This document shows positions 22,601 through 35,280 of a stretch of 64,000 bases of DNA, piece after piece. This DNA comes from Orobanche coerulescens. Taxonomy: Eukaryota; Streptophyta; Magnoliopsida; Lamiales; Orobanchaceae. The notes beneath the pieces are model-generated. The model worked only from the letters and a program-made list of their open reading frames with translations. It was not told where the DNA came from and ran no database searches. Within the stretch, counting starts at the first letter, position 1. Each line of letters opens with the position of its first letter. The stretch is from assembly GCA_033398695.1 (NCBI GenBank), contig CM065811.1, positions 74,962,001 through 75,026,000 of the forward strand. Reading direction: 5' to 3'. The translations under genes were made by a program, and so were the position numbers.

Positions 22601-23745
22601 GGTTTTTCACCATTTACTTTGCGAGATTTTAGTTGTATGTTGACAGTTCACCTCAGGAAAAGTTGGATTGTTGCGTCAGTTTAGCTGTCTTTTCAATGTT
22701 TTTTTATGTGAATTATATGAAATATTATATACAGATAAATGATTTGAGTTCAATTGTTTCTCGAGAATAATTTTCGTATTGGGGATGGAAAGCATATTGC
22801 CTGAACTTTGCCCTTTTCTTCAGGTGGACTAATAATATTTGGGAATCATTTGTTTGCTTGTTTAATTTTCTTATTTTTTTTTTTTTAAGTTTCTCATCTT
22901 TCTCTCCTCATTTCAGCGGTGGTCAACAATGGCCTTGAACAAGCTTTGCACTTCTCTTCCGGCTAAATTACACCAAATTCCCTCCAATTATTTTATATAT
23001 GCATCAAATCTCATATGGGACTGGAATTTTGTTTACAGTTTTTGGCAAAATTGCGTCAGACCCCTCTAGCTCTTTTATATAAGCGTCAAACCCTATTTTA
23101 AATTCATTTAAAGATTACCATGATTTAATTACAATTTCTAGTTTTTTTTTGAAATATTTCAAATATATTATATTGGTGAAGCCGAATCCTCTCCCTAATT
23201 TATTGAATATTAACATTACATTTCTATAAAAGTAATATCATACATTTTTCAAAAAATTATTTTCAAGATACGCTTATGAAATCGAATGTGGATTCACGAT
23301 AGTCTGTAAAGAAGCCAATCGAACTGAATATTAATAGGTTCGAGCTCGATTCGATGAAGTTCGAGCCTAAGTCGACTCGTTTCAAAATGGTCGAGCCTTA
23401 TATTTTGAGGCTCTAGTTGGGGTTCGACATTTGAGCCAGATGCGTTCGAACATGTTCTGCTTGGGATATTAAAAAAAATTTTCAACCAAAAACATCATTA
23501 AATTGAAACATATGAACCAAATTTAAACAATTAAATATTAATTAAACTCCTAGTTAAAATTAAAAATCAAAATAATTGAAATATCTAATTGAAATATTGA
23601 ATACATAATTAAAACGTCAAACTAAATTCTAATTGAACCAAAAAAATCAAATTGGATCCTATTGAACCAAAAAAACAATTTAACACTAAAATCTAAAAAT
23701 AAGATCGAACTTTTAATTCTTCAATTCACCTTTTTTTTTCATAGC
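22601..23745. other. Region downstream of the protease gene, no gene seen
   Basis: It contains the presumed 3' untranslated region (to about 22760) and T-rich tracts near 22870. From 22960 it contains sequence that recurs inverted at 44640-44910: first an AATTACACCAAATTCCCTCC-like segment, then a GAGCTCGATTCG / TTCGAGCC-rich segment at 23335-23400. No coding frame is convincing. Confidence 0.5.
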
Positions 23746-24071
23746 GTTAACAGGTTGTCGAGTGATCGTCACACTGACGGGTCTCTTGCGATGCTTACAG
23801 TGGATTTTTCTAACGCCTTTAACTTGGTGGATAGATCAACTTTACTTCATGAAGTCAGGATGAGGTGCCCTTCTATTTCTTTATGGGTAGAATTTCTATA
23901 TAGGCAACCAGCTAGATTGTATCTTGGAGATAATCATATATGATCCACCACTGGGGTTCAGCAAGGTGACCCGTTAGGACCACTTCTTTTCGCTCTTGTG
24001 TTGCATCCCCTCGTGCACCAAATCAGGAACAATTGCAAGCTTCTTCTTCATGCGTGGTATCTTGATGATGG
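23746..24071 (+). pseudogene. Reverse-transcriptase-domain gene, piece 1 of 3
   Basis: Plus-strand translation gives RT motifs A and B of a non-LTR-type reverse transcriptase: MLTVDFSNAFNLVDRSTLL (about 23800), GVQQGDPLGPLLFALVLHP (about 23960), and the start of motif C, WYLDDG, ending exactly at the gypsy B insertion (24071). A TGA at about 23942 replaces a Trp codon, so the frame is dead. The N-terminal part is missing or unrecognisable. It continues at 33801. The family is a multicopy plant protein usually annotated only as 'reverse transcriptase domain-containing'. Confidence 0.8.
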
Positions 24072-26476
24072 TGTAACACCCCGAGATATTCGGAATAATT
24101 ACAATGCCGTAAACCCTTTAAGTAAGGATTTACAAGGCTAAATAAAAGGAATGTAAATATAATCCAACAATACCACAGAAATTCAAATTACAAAACCGGT
24201 TCCAACTGATCCAACGAGTTAATTAATACAACCATATCGAAATGATATTAATAAGACACGCTTACTCGAGTACTGAAATGGAACCAAGAAGACAAATTAC
24301 AAACAACAACAAACATCACTGAACCCCTTCGTCGTCACATCGGTACTGTGGCTGTTTCCCCGCTCCTCGGCTACCTGAACATCAAAACAAATATCCACCC
24401 CGAAGGGGTTACCAAAACGATGCTAGTACAAGTATCATTTAAACAAATCGAATATGCATCAACAATACATAACAAGATACACCACACGGACTTCCGCTAC
24501 CGGAATCCGACAATGCGAATCCACAAGATTCCATTAACACAGCATGGGTATTCCAATGATCCAGCGCCCTCAGCATAGATCCCAAGATGATCCCGTCGGA
24601 CCAACACGAGGTGGAAAAACCCGTCTAATGATCCAGCGCCCTCAGCCTAGATCCCAAGATGATCCCGTCGGACCAACACGAGGTGGATATCCGATCCAGC
24701 GCCCTCAGCATAGATCGTACAACATACACAAACACAACTCATGCATACATATATGCCAAATCGTTATGTCCATCAACATGAACATACAAACACTAGATAA
24801 CGAATATCATGACAATTCAACGAAATAAATTCCATGTTCAACAACATGAATAAACCACATGCATGCTCAAAATACCAATATTAACACATTATGATACTTG
24901 CCTCGAAGATGGAAAGAACTAAACACTCCAATAATCTCAACACACTCGAAGGCCGCCTCCTTCGATCAACGTAGCAAGCTCGAACCTTAACAAAAGAAAA
25001 TGATATAGAATTCATCTCAAGTCGTACGAAAGCCATCAATCCGGTCTACGGCCAAAAGCTCTAAATATGTAATCTGCCTGAACTACTTAGCGTACGCTAC
25101 GTACTCTACGTAACGTGGGCTAAGCCTGCCTGTTAACGTACGCAACTGACCAAGTCTAGCGTACGCTAGCTATGTATCGACAGCTTCTCGATCACCGATC
25201 GACTCGGCTGATGACATAACGTACGTTACGTACTAAACGTAGCGTACGTTAACTCATTCCCGATAGCGCACGTTAATATACATATGTTAGCCTGCGCTAA
25301 CCGTGCATGGCAGTTTACTACTAGCAGAAAACTTGATCTAATGGTGATGAAACTCATGAATTCTACAGTGTTAATACATGTCCTCTCCGTGCATATCACG
25401 CTCATACGGTTCGTGAAAGATCTTTATGGATTAAACAACTACGAGATACAAGGATACGTGTAATCATCACAACACCATAATTTATCTTTGATCTTCAAGA
25501 AAATATCCTAAGTTCAATCCATTCCATGTCCCAAAACGTATGATTCCTTTTGTGTAAAGACATAAGAACTTGGTAATCTCCATATACTGGTCATAATCGG
25601 TTTTGAAGCTTCATGAATATGCTAGGAGTTCAAACACTAATAGGTTCAATGGATTAAACGATGAATAAGTACCGAAACATCGAAAATATCCTTCTAACAC
25701 ATGATGTTCGACTACTTACGAATTCAACTTACTAGATAATCCCAAATCATGATCAAAACGTCCTTCAGAATACTACTAATATTGGTGAAGAATCACCTAC
25801 CTCAAAGTAGAGAAGAACACGAAGGAACTTGAAGAAATCCAACACCGAGAGCTTGAACACCAATCTCCAATGATCTACAATATTCAAACTCGAGCTAGGA
25901 TGATGATATGAAGGGTTTAGGATGAAGAGAGTGACTCTCCAAGTCCAAGAATTCGGATGTGGGAAGTGAAAAGGCTGAAAATATGAAAAAGGATGATGTC
26001 CTATTTATAGAAAATGGTTATTAGCGCGCGCTAGTCCATACTCATAGCGTGCGCTAACGGTCATACGAAGCTTACTGACTTCACTATACTCAGCGTTTAG
26101 CGTGCGCTATCCTCATATCATTAGCGTGCGCTACTGCGTTGACTTGGCTTTTTCCAAAAGCCGTCCAGGTTCATCCCGACATGATCCAACCGAGATCTGC
26201 AGCCGATCTCACCTACCACCCTGTCTTAACCATGCTAACTACGTATAGCATGCACTAAGGTTCATGCACAGCGTGCGCTACGGATCCAAATTAGCGTACG
26301 CTACACTTAGTCGATAGCGTGCGCTACATGCGCAGAATCAAAATTTAGATTACATTCATGAAATCATGCGCTCAACAACACCGGATTATGAAATACGGAG
26401 AATAATACTCAGATCAAAATGCAATAGTTACAATATCACAAGTTTCAAATACATATCAGAAATCTCGGGTATTACA
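24072..26476 (-). repeat. 3' LTR of gypsy B
   Basis: The LTR is 2405 bp. It contains a palindrome cluster at 25087-25302 and a second at about 26022-26330 on the upstream side of the minus-strand TATA box (complement of 26002-26009). It also has about 2.5 tandem copies (24556-24715) of a roughly 77-bp unit containing GATCCAGCGCCCTCAGC. The variable segment at about 25170-25205 carries the CGAT form. Confidence 0.93.
24556..24715. repeat. Tandem ~77-bp repeat in gypsy B LTR
   Basis: Two full copies and one partial copy of a unit with GATCCAGCGCCCTCAGC and GATCCCGTCGGACCAACACG. The same array is in the other LTR at 31880-32037. It keeps an open frame by chance and should not be annotated as a protein. 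Confidence 0.85.
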
Positions 26477-26561
26477 TCCTTCCTCCCTAAAAGAAGTTTC
26501 GTCCCGAAACTTAAGATGAAAACAACTTTGGATATCTAGTCTTCATACTGTCCTCCGTTTC

Positions 26562-29500
26562 TCAAGTGGCTTCTTCAACTCCGTGCCATGACCATTGTAC
26601 TTTAACCAAGGGTATTGGTTTATTCCTCAATTGTTTGATCCGACTCTCAAGTATCTTGATGGGTCTCTCTTCGAAGGTGCCGTCATTAGATATCTCGATT
26701 TCATCGAACTCAATGATATGACTGGGATCTGGTACATACTTCCGCAATTGGGATACGTGAAACACATTGTGAACATGACTCAGCGATGGCGATAAGGCCA
26801 ACCTGTGGGCTAAATCCCCAACTCTCTCGAGGATCTCAAATGGCCTGATATATCTCGGGCTTAGCTTACCTTTCCTCCCAAAATGGAAAATTCCTCGTGT
26901 AGGAAACACCTTCAATAGTACGTGGTCCCCAATGTCGAACTCTAGAGGGCGACGACGCACATCTGCATAAGACTTCTGTCGACTCTGGGCAGTCAGCAGT
27001 CTTTCCCGAATCAAAGCTATCTTCTCTTGAGTTTGAGCTATCAATTCCGGTTCCGTCCTGATCAAGTCCGAAGAATCATCCCAGCACAGGGGTGATCGGC
27101 ATCTTCTTCCGTACAAAGCTTCAAATGGTGCCATCTTAATAGAAGCGTGCCAACTATTGTTGTAGGTGAATTCAATCAATGTCAAGTGAACTTCCCAATC
27201 AGTCGACCAATCCAAAGCACAAGCTCTAAGCATGTCTTCTACTGTTTGTATAGTCCTTTCGGACTGACCGTCCGTTTGGGTATGATAAGCCGTGCTATAG
27301 TTGAGCTCAATCCCCAAAGCCCTGTGAACTGCCTTCCAGAAGTGCGACACGAAGCGACCATCTCGATCTGAAATAATGGTCTTCGGCGTCCCATGCAATC
27401 TGACTATCTCCGCAATAAATACTCGCGCCAATCTCTCGGGTCCCCAAGTATCTTTAATTCCTAGGAAATGAGCCGTCTTGGTTAGTCGATCAACTATAAC
27501 CCAAATCATGTTCATTCTTGTCTTGGTCCTTGGCATATTGGTGATGAAATCCATCGAGATATCCTCCCACTTCCACTCAGGGATCAGAAGCGGCTTTAAC
27601 ATTCCGGCAGGTCGCTGATGTTCAATCTTAACCTGCTAACAAGTCAAACACTTCAAAACGTACTCTGCTACATCCTTCTTCATATTTTCCCACCAGAAGT
27701 TTTGTTTTAGATCTTTATACATCTTACTGCTGCCCGGGTGAATAGAATAGGGCGCGCTGTGAGCTTCCTTCAGAATTGTCCGTCTCAAATCATCACCATC
27801 GGGAACGCAAAGTCGACTCTGAAATCTCAAAACTCCATCATCTTGTATCACGAATCCTGGGGCCTTTCCTTTCTTTACTTCATCACATAACCGAAGGATC
27901 AGAGAATCGTTCAACTGCTTAGATTTGATTTCCTCGGCTAGCGACGAAGTCAGTTCCATCACATATAGTTGCCCTTGGATTCCTGGTGCCCATACTTCAA
28001 TCCCTTCGTGGATCAGTTCTCATTGAATGCTGGTTTGGGACGTAAGTGCTTCCAACACTCGAAGAGAAACAGGTTTTCGGCTCAATGCATCGGCTACTAT
28101 GTTTGCTTTACCCGGATGATAGAGAATTTCCAAGTCGTAATCCTCGATCAATTCCAGCCACCTTCTATGCCTCATGTTTAATTCTTTCTGATTGAAGATG
28201 TATTTGAGGCTTTTATGATCTGTAAAGATCTGACAATGAGTGCCGTATAAATAATATCGCCAAATTTTCAAGGCAAAGACCACAGCTGCTAACTCCAGAT
28301 CATGAGTCGGGTAATTTACTTCGTACGGTTTCAACTGCCGAGAGGCATAGGCAATCACCTTATCCTTTTGCATCAACACACATCCTAGACCCTGATTTGA
28401 AGCGTCGCTGTATACCATGAATCCAACAGTTCCATCTGGTAATGCTAATATAGGTGCTGTCGTCAGTCTCTTCTTCAGTTCATCAAAACCAGCCTGGCAT
28501 TTCTCATTCCATGTGAACTTTTGAGTTTTCTGTAACAGCTGAGTGAGCGGACGAGCAATCTTGGAAAATCCCTCTACGAAACGGCGATAATACCCAGCAA
28601 GTCCTAAGAAGCTTCGGACTTCTTTCACGTTATTAGGAGCTTCCCATTCCAAGATTGGTTCGACTTTCTTCGGGTCCACCTGAACTCCGTCAGCTGATAT
28701 CACATGTCCAAGGAAGGTTACTTCTCTAAGCCAGAACTCGCATTTGGAAAGCTTCGCATAAAGCTGTTCATTCCTCAAGGTGCTCAAAACCATACGCAAA
28801 TGCTCGGCATGCTCCTCTGTGTCTTTCGAATAGATCAGGATGTCATCAATGAAAACGACCACAAACTTATCTAGGTATTCTAAGAATACCTGATTCATCA
28901 ATTGCATAAACACCGCAGGAGCGTTGGTAAGTCCGAATGGCATCACCACGAATTCATAGTGCCCGTACCGGGATCTGAAAGCATATTTCGGTATATCTGA
29001 TTCCTTAATTCTCAACTGATGGTATCCTGATCGCAAGTTAATCTTCGAGAATACCCTTGCCCCTTGCAGTTGATCAAACAAGTCGTCGATCCGAGGTATA
29101 GGATACTTATTCTTGATCGTCACCTTGTTTAGCTCCCTGTAATCAATACATAATCGAAGGGATCCATCTTTCTTCCGAACAAAGAGAACGGGTGCTCCCC
29201 AAGGAGAAACGCTAGGTTGAATGTAACCCTTCTGCAATAATTCCTCCAGTTGCTTCTTTAGTTCATACATCTCGGTTGGCGCCATGCGGTATGGTGCTCT
29301 GGAAATAGGAGCGGCTCCAGGCTCTAATTCGATAGTGAACTCCACTTCTCTCTGCGGAGGTAACCCAGGTAGTTCGTCAGGGAATACATTTGAAAAGTCA
29401 TTCACAACTGGAATAGATGAGAGTTCTACTCCTTCTTCTTTCTTCATGGCATATCACCAAAGTCCATGACATCCCTGCTTCAGTAATTTCACAGCTTTCA

Positions 29501-29822
29501 TCGCTTTGATCAATTCTCCCGAGCTTCCCGGTCTCCATCCTCTGAATAAGTGTTCAGATCCGTCATCAGCAATGATAGAAATGACTCTCTTTTGGTAATT
29601 CAGAATAGCTCCATAATGGTTAAGCCAATCGTCTCCGAGAATTAAATCGTCACCATAAATGTCAACTACAATAAGATTCGATGGCCAATCTCTCCCTCCT
29701 ATAGACACTGGAAAATCTCTAGTTTCTAGGGTTCCCACAATTCTCTCTCCGCTAGGCAAACCCACAACATATGGTTCACAATCAAATAAACATGAGATTT
29801 TCAAACGATTAACACAGTTCAA
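26562..29822 (-). pseudogene. pol of gypsy B, interrupted by nonsense codons
   Basis: Minus-strand order from 29822: end of protease and linker, then RT-RNase H open from 29447 to 28020 ([59 protein letters not shown]). The integrase N-terminus follows (27640-27962), then the integrase core with DRLTKTAHF, SDRDGRF and QSERTIQTVED, and the chromodomain-like C-terminus ending at 26562. Frames are separated by single stop codons: TGA near 29448 (a Cys in A), TGA near 28020 (an Arg in A), TAG near 27634 (a Gln in A and C) and TGA near 26562 (a Trp in A and C). The RT catalytic region itself is intact. The protease start upstream reads DSRA where A has DTGA, so the catalytic DTG motif is lost. Confidence 0.88.
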
Positions 29823-29870
29823 TGATATGAAAGAATGTGTAGCTCTGGAATCGAATAAGACATTAACTGG

Positions 29871-31145
29871 TTATAAAAGGATCTGAATCGTACTTGATGC
29901 AACAGCAGTTTTCTGATCGTTAGATTTCCTCATATCGTACAGGCGTGGAGGAACGGACACAGCACTGGATGTCTCTCTCTTCCCAACATTTTGCTGCTGA
30001 AATCTACTCTGCTGCGTCTGGTTCACACTTATCTCCTTCGGAACTGGCGCTGGAGTGCGAGTACCAAAAGATCTAGTAGCAACTCCATAGAAAGCCGCAT
30101 GGTGCCCTTCTTGCCCACAATCGAAACAAGTCACAGAAGATGCGGGGCAATCACGTCGAATATGCCCTGCTCGACCACAATTGTAGCATTTCTTTGATGC
30201 GTCCGAAACTGCTGATGTTGTCCGAAACTTCTTTCCACCTCTAGAAGGATGTGGAGGTTTCCTAGCTGAATAAAAAGAATACTGGCCCTTGTGGGGCCCA
30301 CCAGTCTTGTTTTCCGAGAATTTGCCGGTCACTTTCTGCTTCTTTGCCTCCATCGATTTCTCCACCGCCGCCTCTTTCATGTCGTAGGCCAGCGCTTTGT
30401 CTTGATACTGTCGCAACGTAGTACACTCGAATCCGGACATGTACTGCTGAATCTCCGGCTTCATCCGCATATCGAAATGAAAAATCTTTTCTGCCTCCGT
30501 TCTGACCAAGTGTTGCACACAAGTCAGCTGATGGTTAAAAGTCTTGATTATGTCTGTCACAGATGCTTCTGAACTCTGTGGTGAGAAAAACTCTCGGATT
30601 TTTGCCTCCATAACTGGACGAGGACAATATTGTGATTCCATCATTAGTTTGAATTCCGTCCAGTCAGCATTATGATTCTCGGGTCGAATAGCCTCCCACC
30701 AGTCAAAAGCCTCCCCAATCAGAAAATACTGGGCAATAGGAACTTTTCGGTCCTCGGGACAGTTAATACCCGCGAATATCTTCTCTAACTCCTTTAGCCA
30801 ATGATCCCAAGTAAGTGCCTCAGCAGATCCGTCAAATTTTGGCGGGTGCAATTTGACCCCTTCAGCAAGCCATCTGTCTCCCCGGTTATCCTCGTGGTGC
30901 TGCGGTCCCATCGCTGTCTGCATGCGGTCAACTACCTGAGCGAACTGGTTTATCTGAGCTACCACCTGTTGAAGCACTCCCGGCATGTTAGGGTTCACAT
31001 TGTCATTCGCTGATCCCTGCTGTCCTCCAGAATGGGAATCGGTTCGACTAGCCGATAATTCTGGGGTAGTTGCGGAATCCTCCTGTCTCATGTTACCACG
31101 TCCGCGTCCACGACCACGTCCTCGTACACGTCCTCCCCTCAACAT
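29871..31145 (-). pseudogene. gag of gypsy B, ending at a premature stop before protease
   Basis: It starts at MLRGGRVRGRG (31145). The gag domain has WDHWLKELEKIF and AQYFLIGEAFDWW, and two zinc knuckles follow: CYNCGRAGHIRRDC (about 30190) and CFDCGQEGHHAAFY (about 30120). The second knuckle has Tyr where the last Cys is expected. The frame ends at a TAA (29871-29873) where A has a Gln codon (C to T change). The protease then continues in the same frame. Confidence 0.85.
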
Positions 31146-31374
31146 ACTGTAAACACAATTACTCAATATCCAGGACAAAATTTTAAAAAATAAAGCCCGT
31201 CAATACTCACAAAACAGAATTTAAGTAAAACGGTAGTATAAGAGATTAGGAGACTTACAACCACGGTCCACATGACGACTTTTGGCTGAACAGTGATGTT
31301 ACGAACGACCCGTAAATCAAATAACGTAAACAGACCCAACTAAAACCCGACTGCCAAGATATCCATGAATCTTA

Positions 31375-31386
31375 GCTCCGATACCA
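31375..31386 (-). promoter_or_regulatory. Primer-binding site of gypsy B
   Basis: The minus strand reads TGGTATCGGAGC next to the 5' LTR (31392), one mismatch from the initiator-Met consensus and the same variant as the copia element at 2288. Confidence 0.85.
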
Positions 31387-31391
31387 TATTC

Positions 31392-33800
31392 TGTAACACC
31401 CCGAGATATTCGGAATAATTACAGTGCCGTAAACCCTTTAAGTAAGGATTTACAAGGCTAAATAAAAGGAATGTAAATATAATCCAACAATACCACAGAA
31501 ATTCAAATTACAAAACCGGTTCCAACTGATCCAACGAGTTAATTAATACAACCATATCAAAATGATATTAATAAGACACGCGTACTCGAGTACTGAAATG
31601 GAACCAAGAAGACAAATTAAAAACAACAACAAATATCACTGAACCCCTTCGTCGTCACATCGGTACTGTGGCTGTTTCCCCGCTCCTCGGCTACCTGAAC
31701 ATCAAAACAAATGTCCACCCCCGAAGGGGTTAGAAAAACGATGCTAGTACAAGTATCATTTAAACAAATCGAATATGCATCAATAATACATAACAAGATA
31801 CACCAAACGGACTTCCGCTACCGGAATCCGACAATACGAATCCACAAGATTCCATTAACACAGCATGGGTATTCCAATGAACCAGCGCCCTCAGCATAGA
31901 TCCCAATATGATCCCGTCGGACCAACACGAGGCGGAAAAACCCATCCAATGATCCAGCGCCCTCAGCCTAGATCCCAAGATGATCCCGTCGGACCAACAC
32001 GAGGTGGACATCCGATCCAGCGCCCTCAGCATAGACCGTACAACATACACAAACACAACTCATGCATACATATATGCCAAATCGTTATGTCCATCAACAT
32101 GAACATACAAACACTAGATAATGAATATCATGACAATTCAACGAAATAAATTCCATGTTCAACAACATGAATAAATCACATGCATGCTCAAAATACCAAT
32201 ATTAACAAATTACGATACTTGCCTTGAAGATGGCAAGAACTAAACACTCCAATGATCTCAACACACTCGAAGTCCGTCTCCTTCGATCAACGTAGCAAGC
32301 TCGAACCTTAACAAAAGAAAATGATATAGAATTCATCTCAAGTTGTACGAATGCCCATCAATCCGGTCTACGGCCAAAAGCTCTAAATATGTAATCTGCC
32401 TGAACTACTTAGCGTACGCTACGTACTCTACGTAACGTGCGCTAAGCCTGCCTATTAACGTATGCAACTGACCAAGTCTAGCGTACGCTAGCTATGTACT
32501 GACAGTTCTCTCTGATCAGCCGACTGACTCGGCTGATGACATAACGTACGTTACGTACTAAACGTAGCATACATTAACTCATTCCCGATAGTGCACGTTA
32601 ATATACATATGTTAGCGTGCGCTAACCGTGCATGGCAGTTTACTACTGGCAGAAAACTTCATCTAATGGTGATGAAACTCATGAATTCTACAGTGTTAAT
32701 ACATGTCCTCTCTGTGCATATCACGCTCATACGGTTCGTGAAAGATCTTTACGGATTAAACGACTACGAGATACAAGGATACGTGTAATCATCACAACAC
32801 CATAATTTATCTTTGATCTTCAAGAAAATATCCTAAATTCAATCCATTCCATGTCCCAAAACGTATGAGTCCTTTTGTGTAAAGACATAAGAACTTGGTA
32901 ATCTCCATATACTGGTCATAATCTGTTTTGAAGCTCATGAATATGCTAGGAGTTCAAACACTAATAGGTTCAATGGATTAAACGATGAATAAGTACCGAA
33001 ATATCAAAAATATCCTTCTAACACATGATGTTCGACTACTTACGAATTCAACTGACTAGATAATCCCAAATCATGATCAAAATGTCCTTCAGAATACTAC
33101 TAATATTGGTGAAGAATCACCTACCTCAAAGTAGCAAAGAACACGAAGGAACTTGAAGAAATCCAACACCGAGAGCTTGAACACCAATCTCCAATGATCT
33201 ACAATCTTCAAAATCGAGCTAGGATGAAGATATGAAGGGTTTAGGATGAAGAGAGTGACTCTCCAAGTCCAAGAATTCGGATGTGGGAAGTGAAAAGGCT
33301 GTAAATATGAAAAAGGATGTTGTCCTATTTATAGAAAATGGTTATTAGCGCACGCTAGTCCATACTCATAGCGTGCGCTAACGGTCATACGAAGCTTACT
33401 GACTTCACTGTACTCAGCGTTTAGCTTGCGCTATCCTCATATCATTAGCGTGCGCTACTGCGTTGACTTGGCTTTTCCCAAAAGCCATCCAGGTTCATCC
33501 CGACATGATCCGATCGAGATCCGCAGCCGATCTCACCTACCACCCTGTCTTAATCATGCTGACTACGTATAGCGTGCACTAAGGTTCATGCACAGCGTGC
33601 GCTACGGATCCAAATTAGCGTACGCTACACTTAGTCGATAGCGTGCGCTACATGCGCAGAATCACAATTTAGATTACATTCATGAAATCATGCGCTCAAC
33701 AACACCGGATTATGAAATATGGAGAATAATACTCAGATCAAAATGAAATAATTACAATATCACAAGTTTCAAATACATATTAGAAATCTCGGGTATTACA
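31392..33800 (-). repeat. 5' LTR of gypsy B
   Basis: The LTR is 2409 bp. The TATA box is the complement of 33326-33333. The palindrome cluster upstream of it lies at about 33345-33655 and the downstream cluster at about 32407-32626. The variable segment (about 32490-32528) carries the CAGT form. Apart from this it is nearly identical to the 3' LTR. Confidence 0.93.
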
Positions 33801-34030
33801 GATGGGACGGTCATTGGTGACACTGAGGAGGTGGCTAGGGCTCTGGGCATCATTAGGGCGACGGGTCCAGCTTTGGGTCTTGAATTGAATATCAGGAAAA
33901 CCGAGCTTTTTTTGGCCTTCTTGTGATGGTAGAAAGCTTCATGAGGGTTTATTCCCAAACGACATCGGTAGGCCATCGTTAGGGGTGAAGCTTCTTGGGG
34001 GGGCAGTTAGTAGGGATGTTGGTTTCATTA
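33801..34030 (+). pseudogene. Reverse-transcriptase-domain gene, piece 2 of 3
   Basis: This 230-base piece lies between gypsy B and gypsy C. Translation continues motif C (…DDGTVIGDTEEVARAL), then GPALGLELNIRKTEL and a shifted HEGLFPNDIG...LGVKLLGG region. A frameshift lies in a T run near 33910. The piece ends in the CATTA duplication of gypsy C and resumes at 42875. Confidence 0.8.
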
Positions 34031-34244
34031 TGTAATACCCGGTCGAAAGTTATGTCATTTCAAACCTCTTCATGTTCTTCGAATCGTGATTTGTTGAGCG
34101 AACCCTTGTAATCATTGCTTGGAACCACCGTTTTGGGGTTTCCGTACTTCTAATTCGTGTTATTGTTGCCCAGACATTGAATCTTATTACTTTTATTCTC
34201 TTCCCGGGCCATTTTCCATCATTTTAGGACCCGAAGGGGGTGTG

Positions 34245-34500
34245 AGCCGCGGCACAAGGAGCGTGCGCCGCGGCACACACATTTTCTAAACCTGGCCGAG
34301 CGGACTGTACCGGGTGCCGCGGCACACGCCAGCAGTGCCGCGGCACATCGCGAGTCGGTGCAGCACACCTAGCCGAGCCGCGGCACACTTGTGTTGCATC
34401 CTCGCCAAAACCGCCAGACTCAGTGCCGCGAACACTGGAATGAGCCGCGGCACACCGCCAAACCACAGGAGCAATTTTAGGCTGTGCCGCGGCACACTGG
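34245..34500. repeat. Array of GTGCCGCGGCAC palindromes (gypsy C 5' LTR)
   Basis: About eight copies of a GC-rich 12-bp palindrome GTGCCGCGGCAC or one-off variants (GAGCCGCGGCAC, GCGCCGCGGCAC) lie at about 34247, 34267, 34314, 34334, 34375, 34443 and 34484, with an eroded one at 34422. The 3' LTR has a similar array at 41112-41395, but with different spacing and many indels. Confidence 0.9.
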
Positions 34501-35280
34501 CCGAGCTGGCACACAATGCGGTCAACTGCATAATTCGGCTTTTTAAGCGAGATTTTAGCCATTTCCTCCATTTCCTTCTTCCACCGGCGAGAGAGAGAGT
34601 TTGAGGGAGGAGTTTTCTCACATCTATCACTTGTGTGTTGGAGATTTACCACTTTCACTCGGTTAGGAAGCCCGGATAGTCGATCTAACGCGTATTCCTT
34701 GGATCATAGAGCTTGTATATTCAAGAGGTAATTTCTTCGACATCTTGACTTCTCGATTTTGTGTGGGTATTGACGTTTTGGATGATAAAATCATGGTGTA
34801 TGATGTGATATATGCGTGATTATGGACATGTTTGAGTATTCATCGGATTATTGAAAGATTATTCAAGAACACTTTGAATTTTGTGTTGGATTTTGGGGGT
34901 TTTCGTAGATTCGTCCGTTTTATCCGATTGAAGCTTGAGAAACTTGAGATTTTGATATATCTATACCGTATGAGTGTTTTCTTCCGATTTTATGGGTTGG
35001 ATTGTGCCGTTTTCGGACTTGTGGGAGTTTGGGCGTTTTCCCAACCTTTAGTTGTTCACCCGTATATTTTCTTGAATCGTAGATGAGTTTCGGGAGTCTC
35101 TTCGTGTAATTTGAGTATGGATAATTAATTGTCATATTCCTTGCGAATCGTTTAGGTGCCGGAAGCGCGTTCCTGGACCTACCGAACTCATACCTTTCCT
35201 CCGTTCGATTTCTCGATGTCTCAAAGGCAAGTATATATTTATGATTGTACGTTCTCGACTTTGAAAGTAAGAAATATTGA

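Larger units (their letters stand above)
24072..33800 (-). mobile_element. Complete Ty3/gypsy chromovirus 'B' (Tekay/Del-like)
   Basis: The element is 9729 bp on the minus strand. LTRs are at 24072-26476 (3' LTR) and 31392-33800 (5' LTR), with 5-bp duplication GATGG at 24067-24071 and 33801-33805. The PBS complement is at 31375-31386 and the polypurine tract complement at about 26477-26490 (TTAGGGAGGAAGGA on the minus strand). Gag, protease, RT, RNase H, integrase and chromodomain lie in order on the minus strand. The coding region is interrupted mainly by point nonsense changes rather than indels. It is related to element A but of a separate subfamily (LTR starts TGTAATACCCGAG). Confidence 0.95.

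Noticed and set aside
23746..24071. Piece of a group II intron or retron RT
   Set aside because: The flanking motifs and the long C-terminal part at 42.9-44.2 kb match a plant multicopy RT-domain protein, with no intron RNA structure or retron RNA visible.
24544..24828. Open frame with repeated IQRPQHRSQDDPVGPTRGG units
   Set aside because: It is the tandem repeat of the gypsy B LTR read through by chance; the same frame recurs in the other LTR (31865-32149).
34224..34658. Long minus-strand frames with CAAA / PRH repeats in the gypsy C LTR
   Set aside because: They are reading frames through the GC-rich palindrome array, present in all phases and not conserved between the two LTRs.
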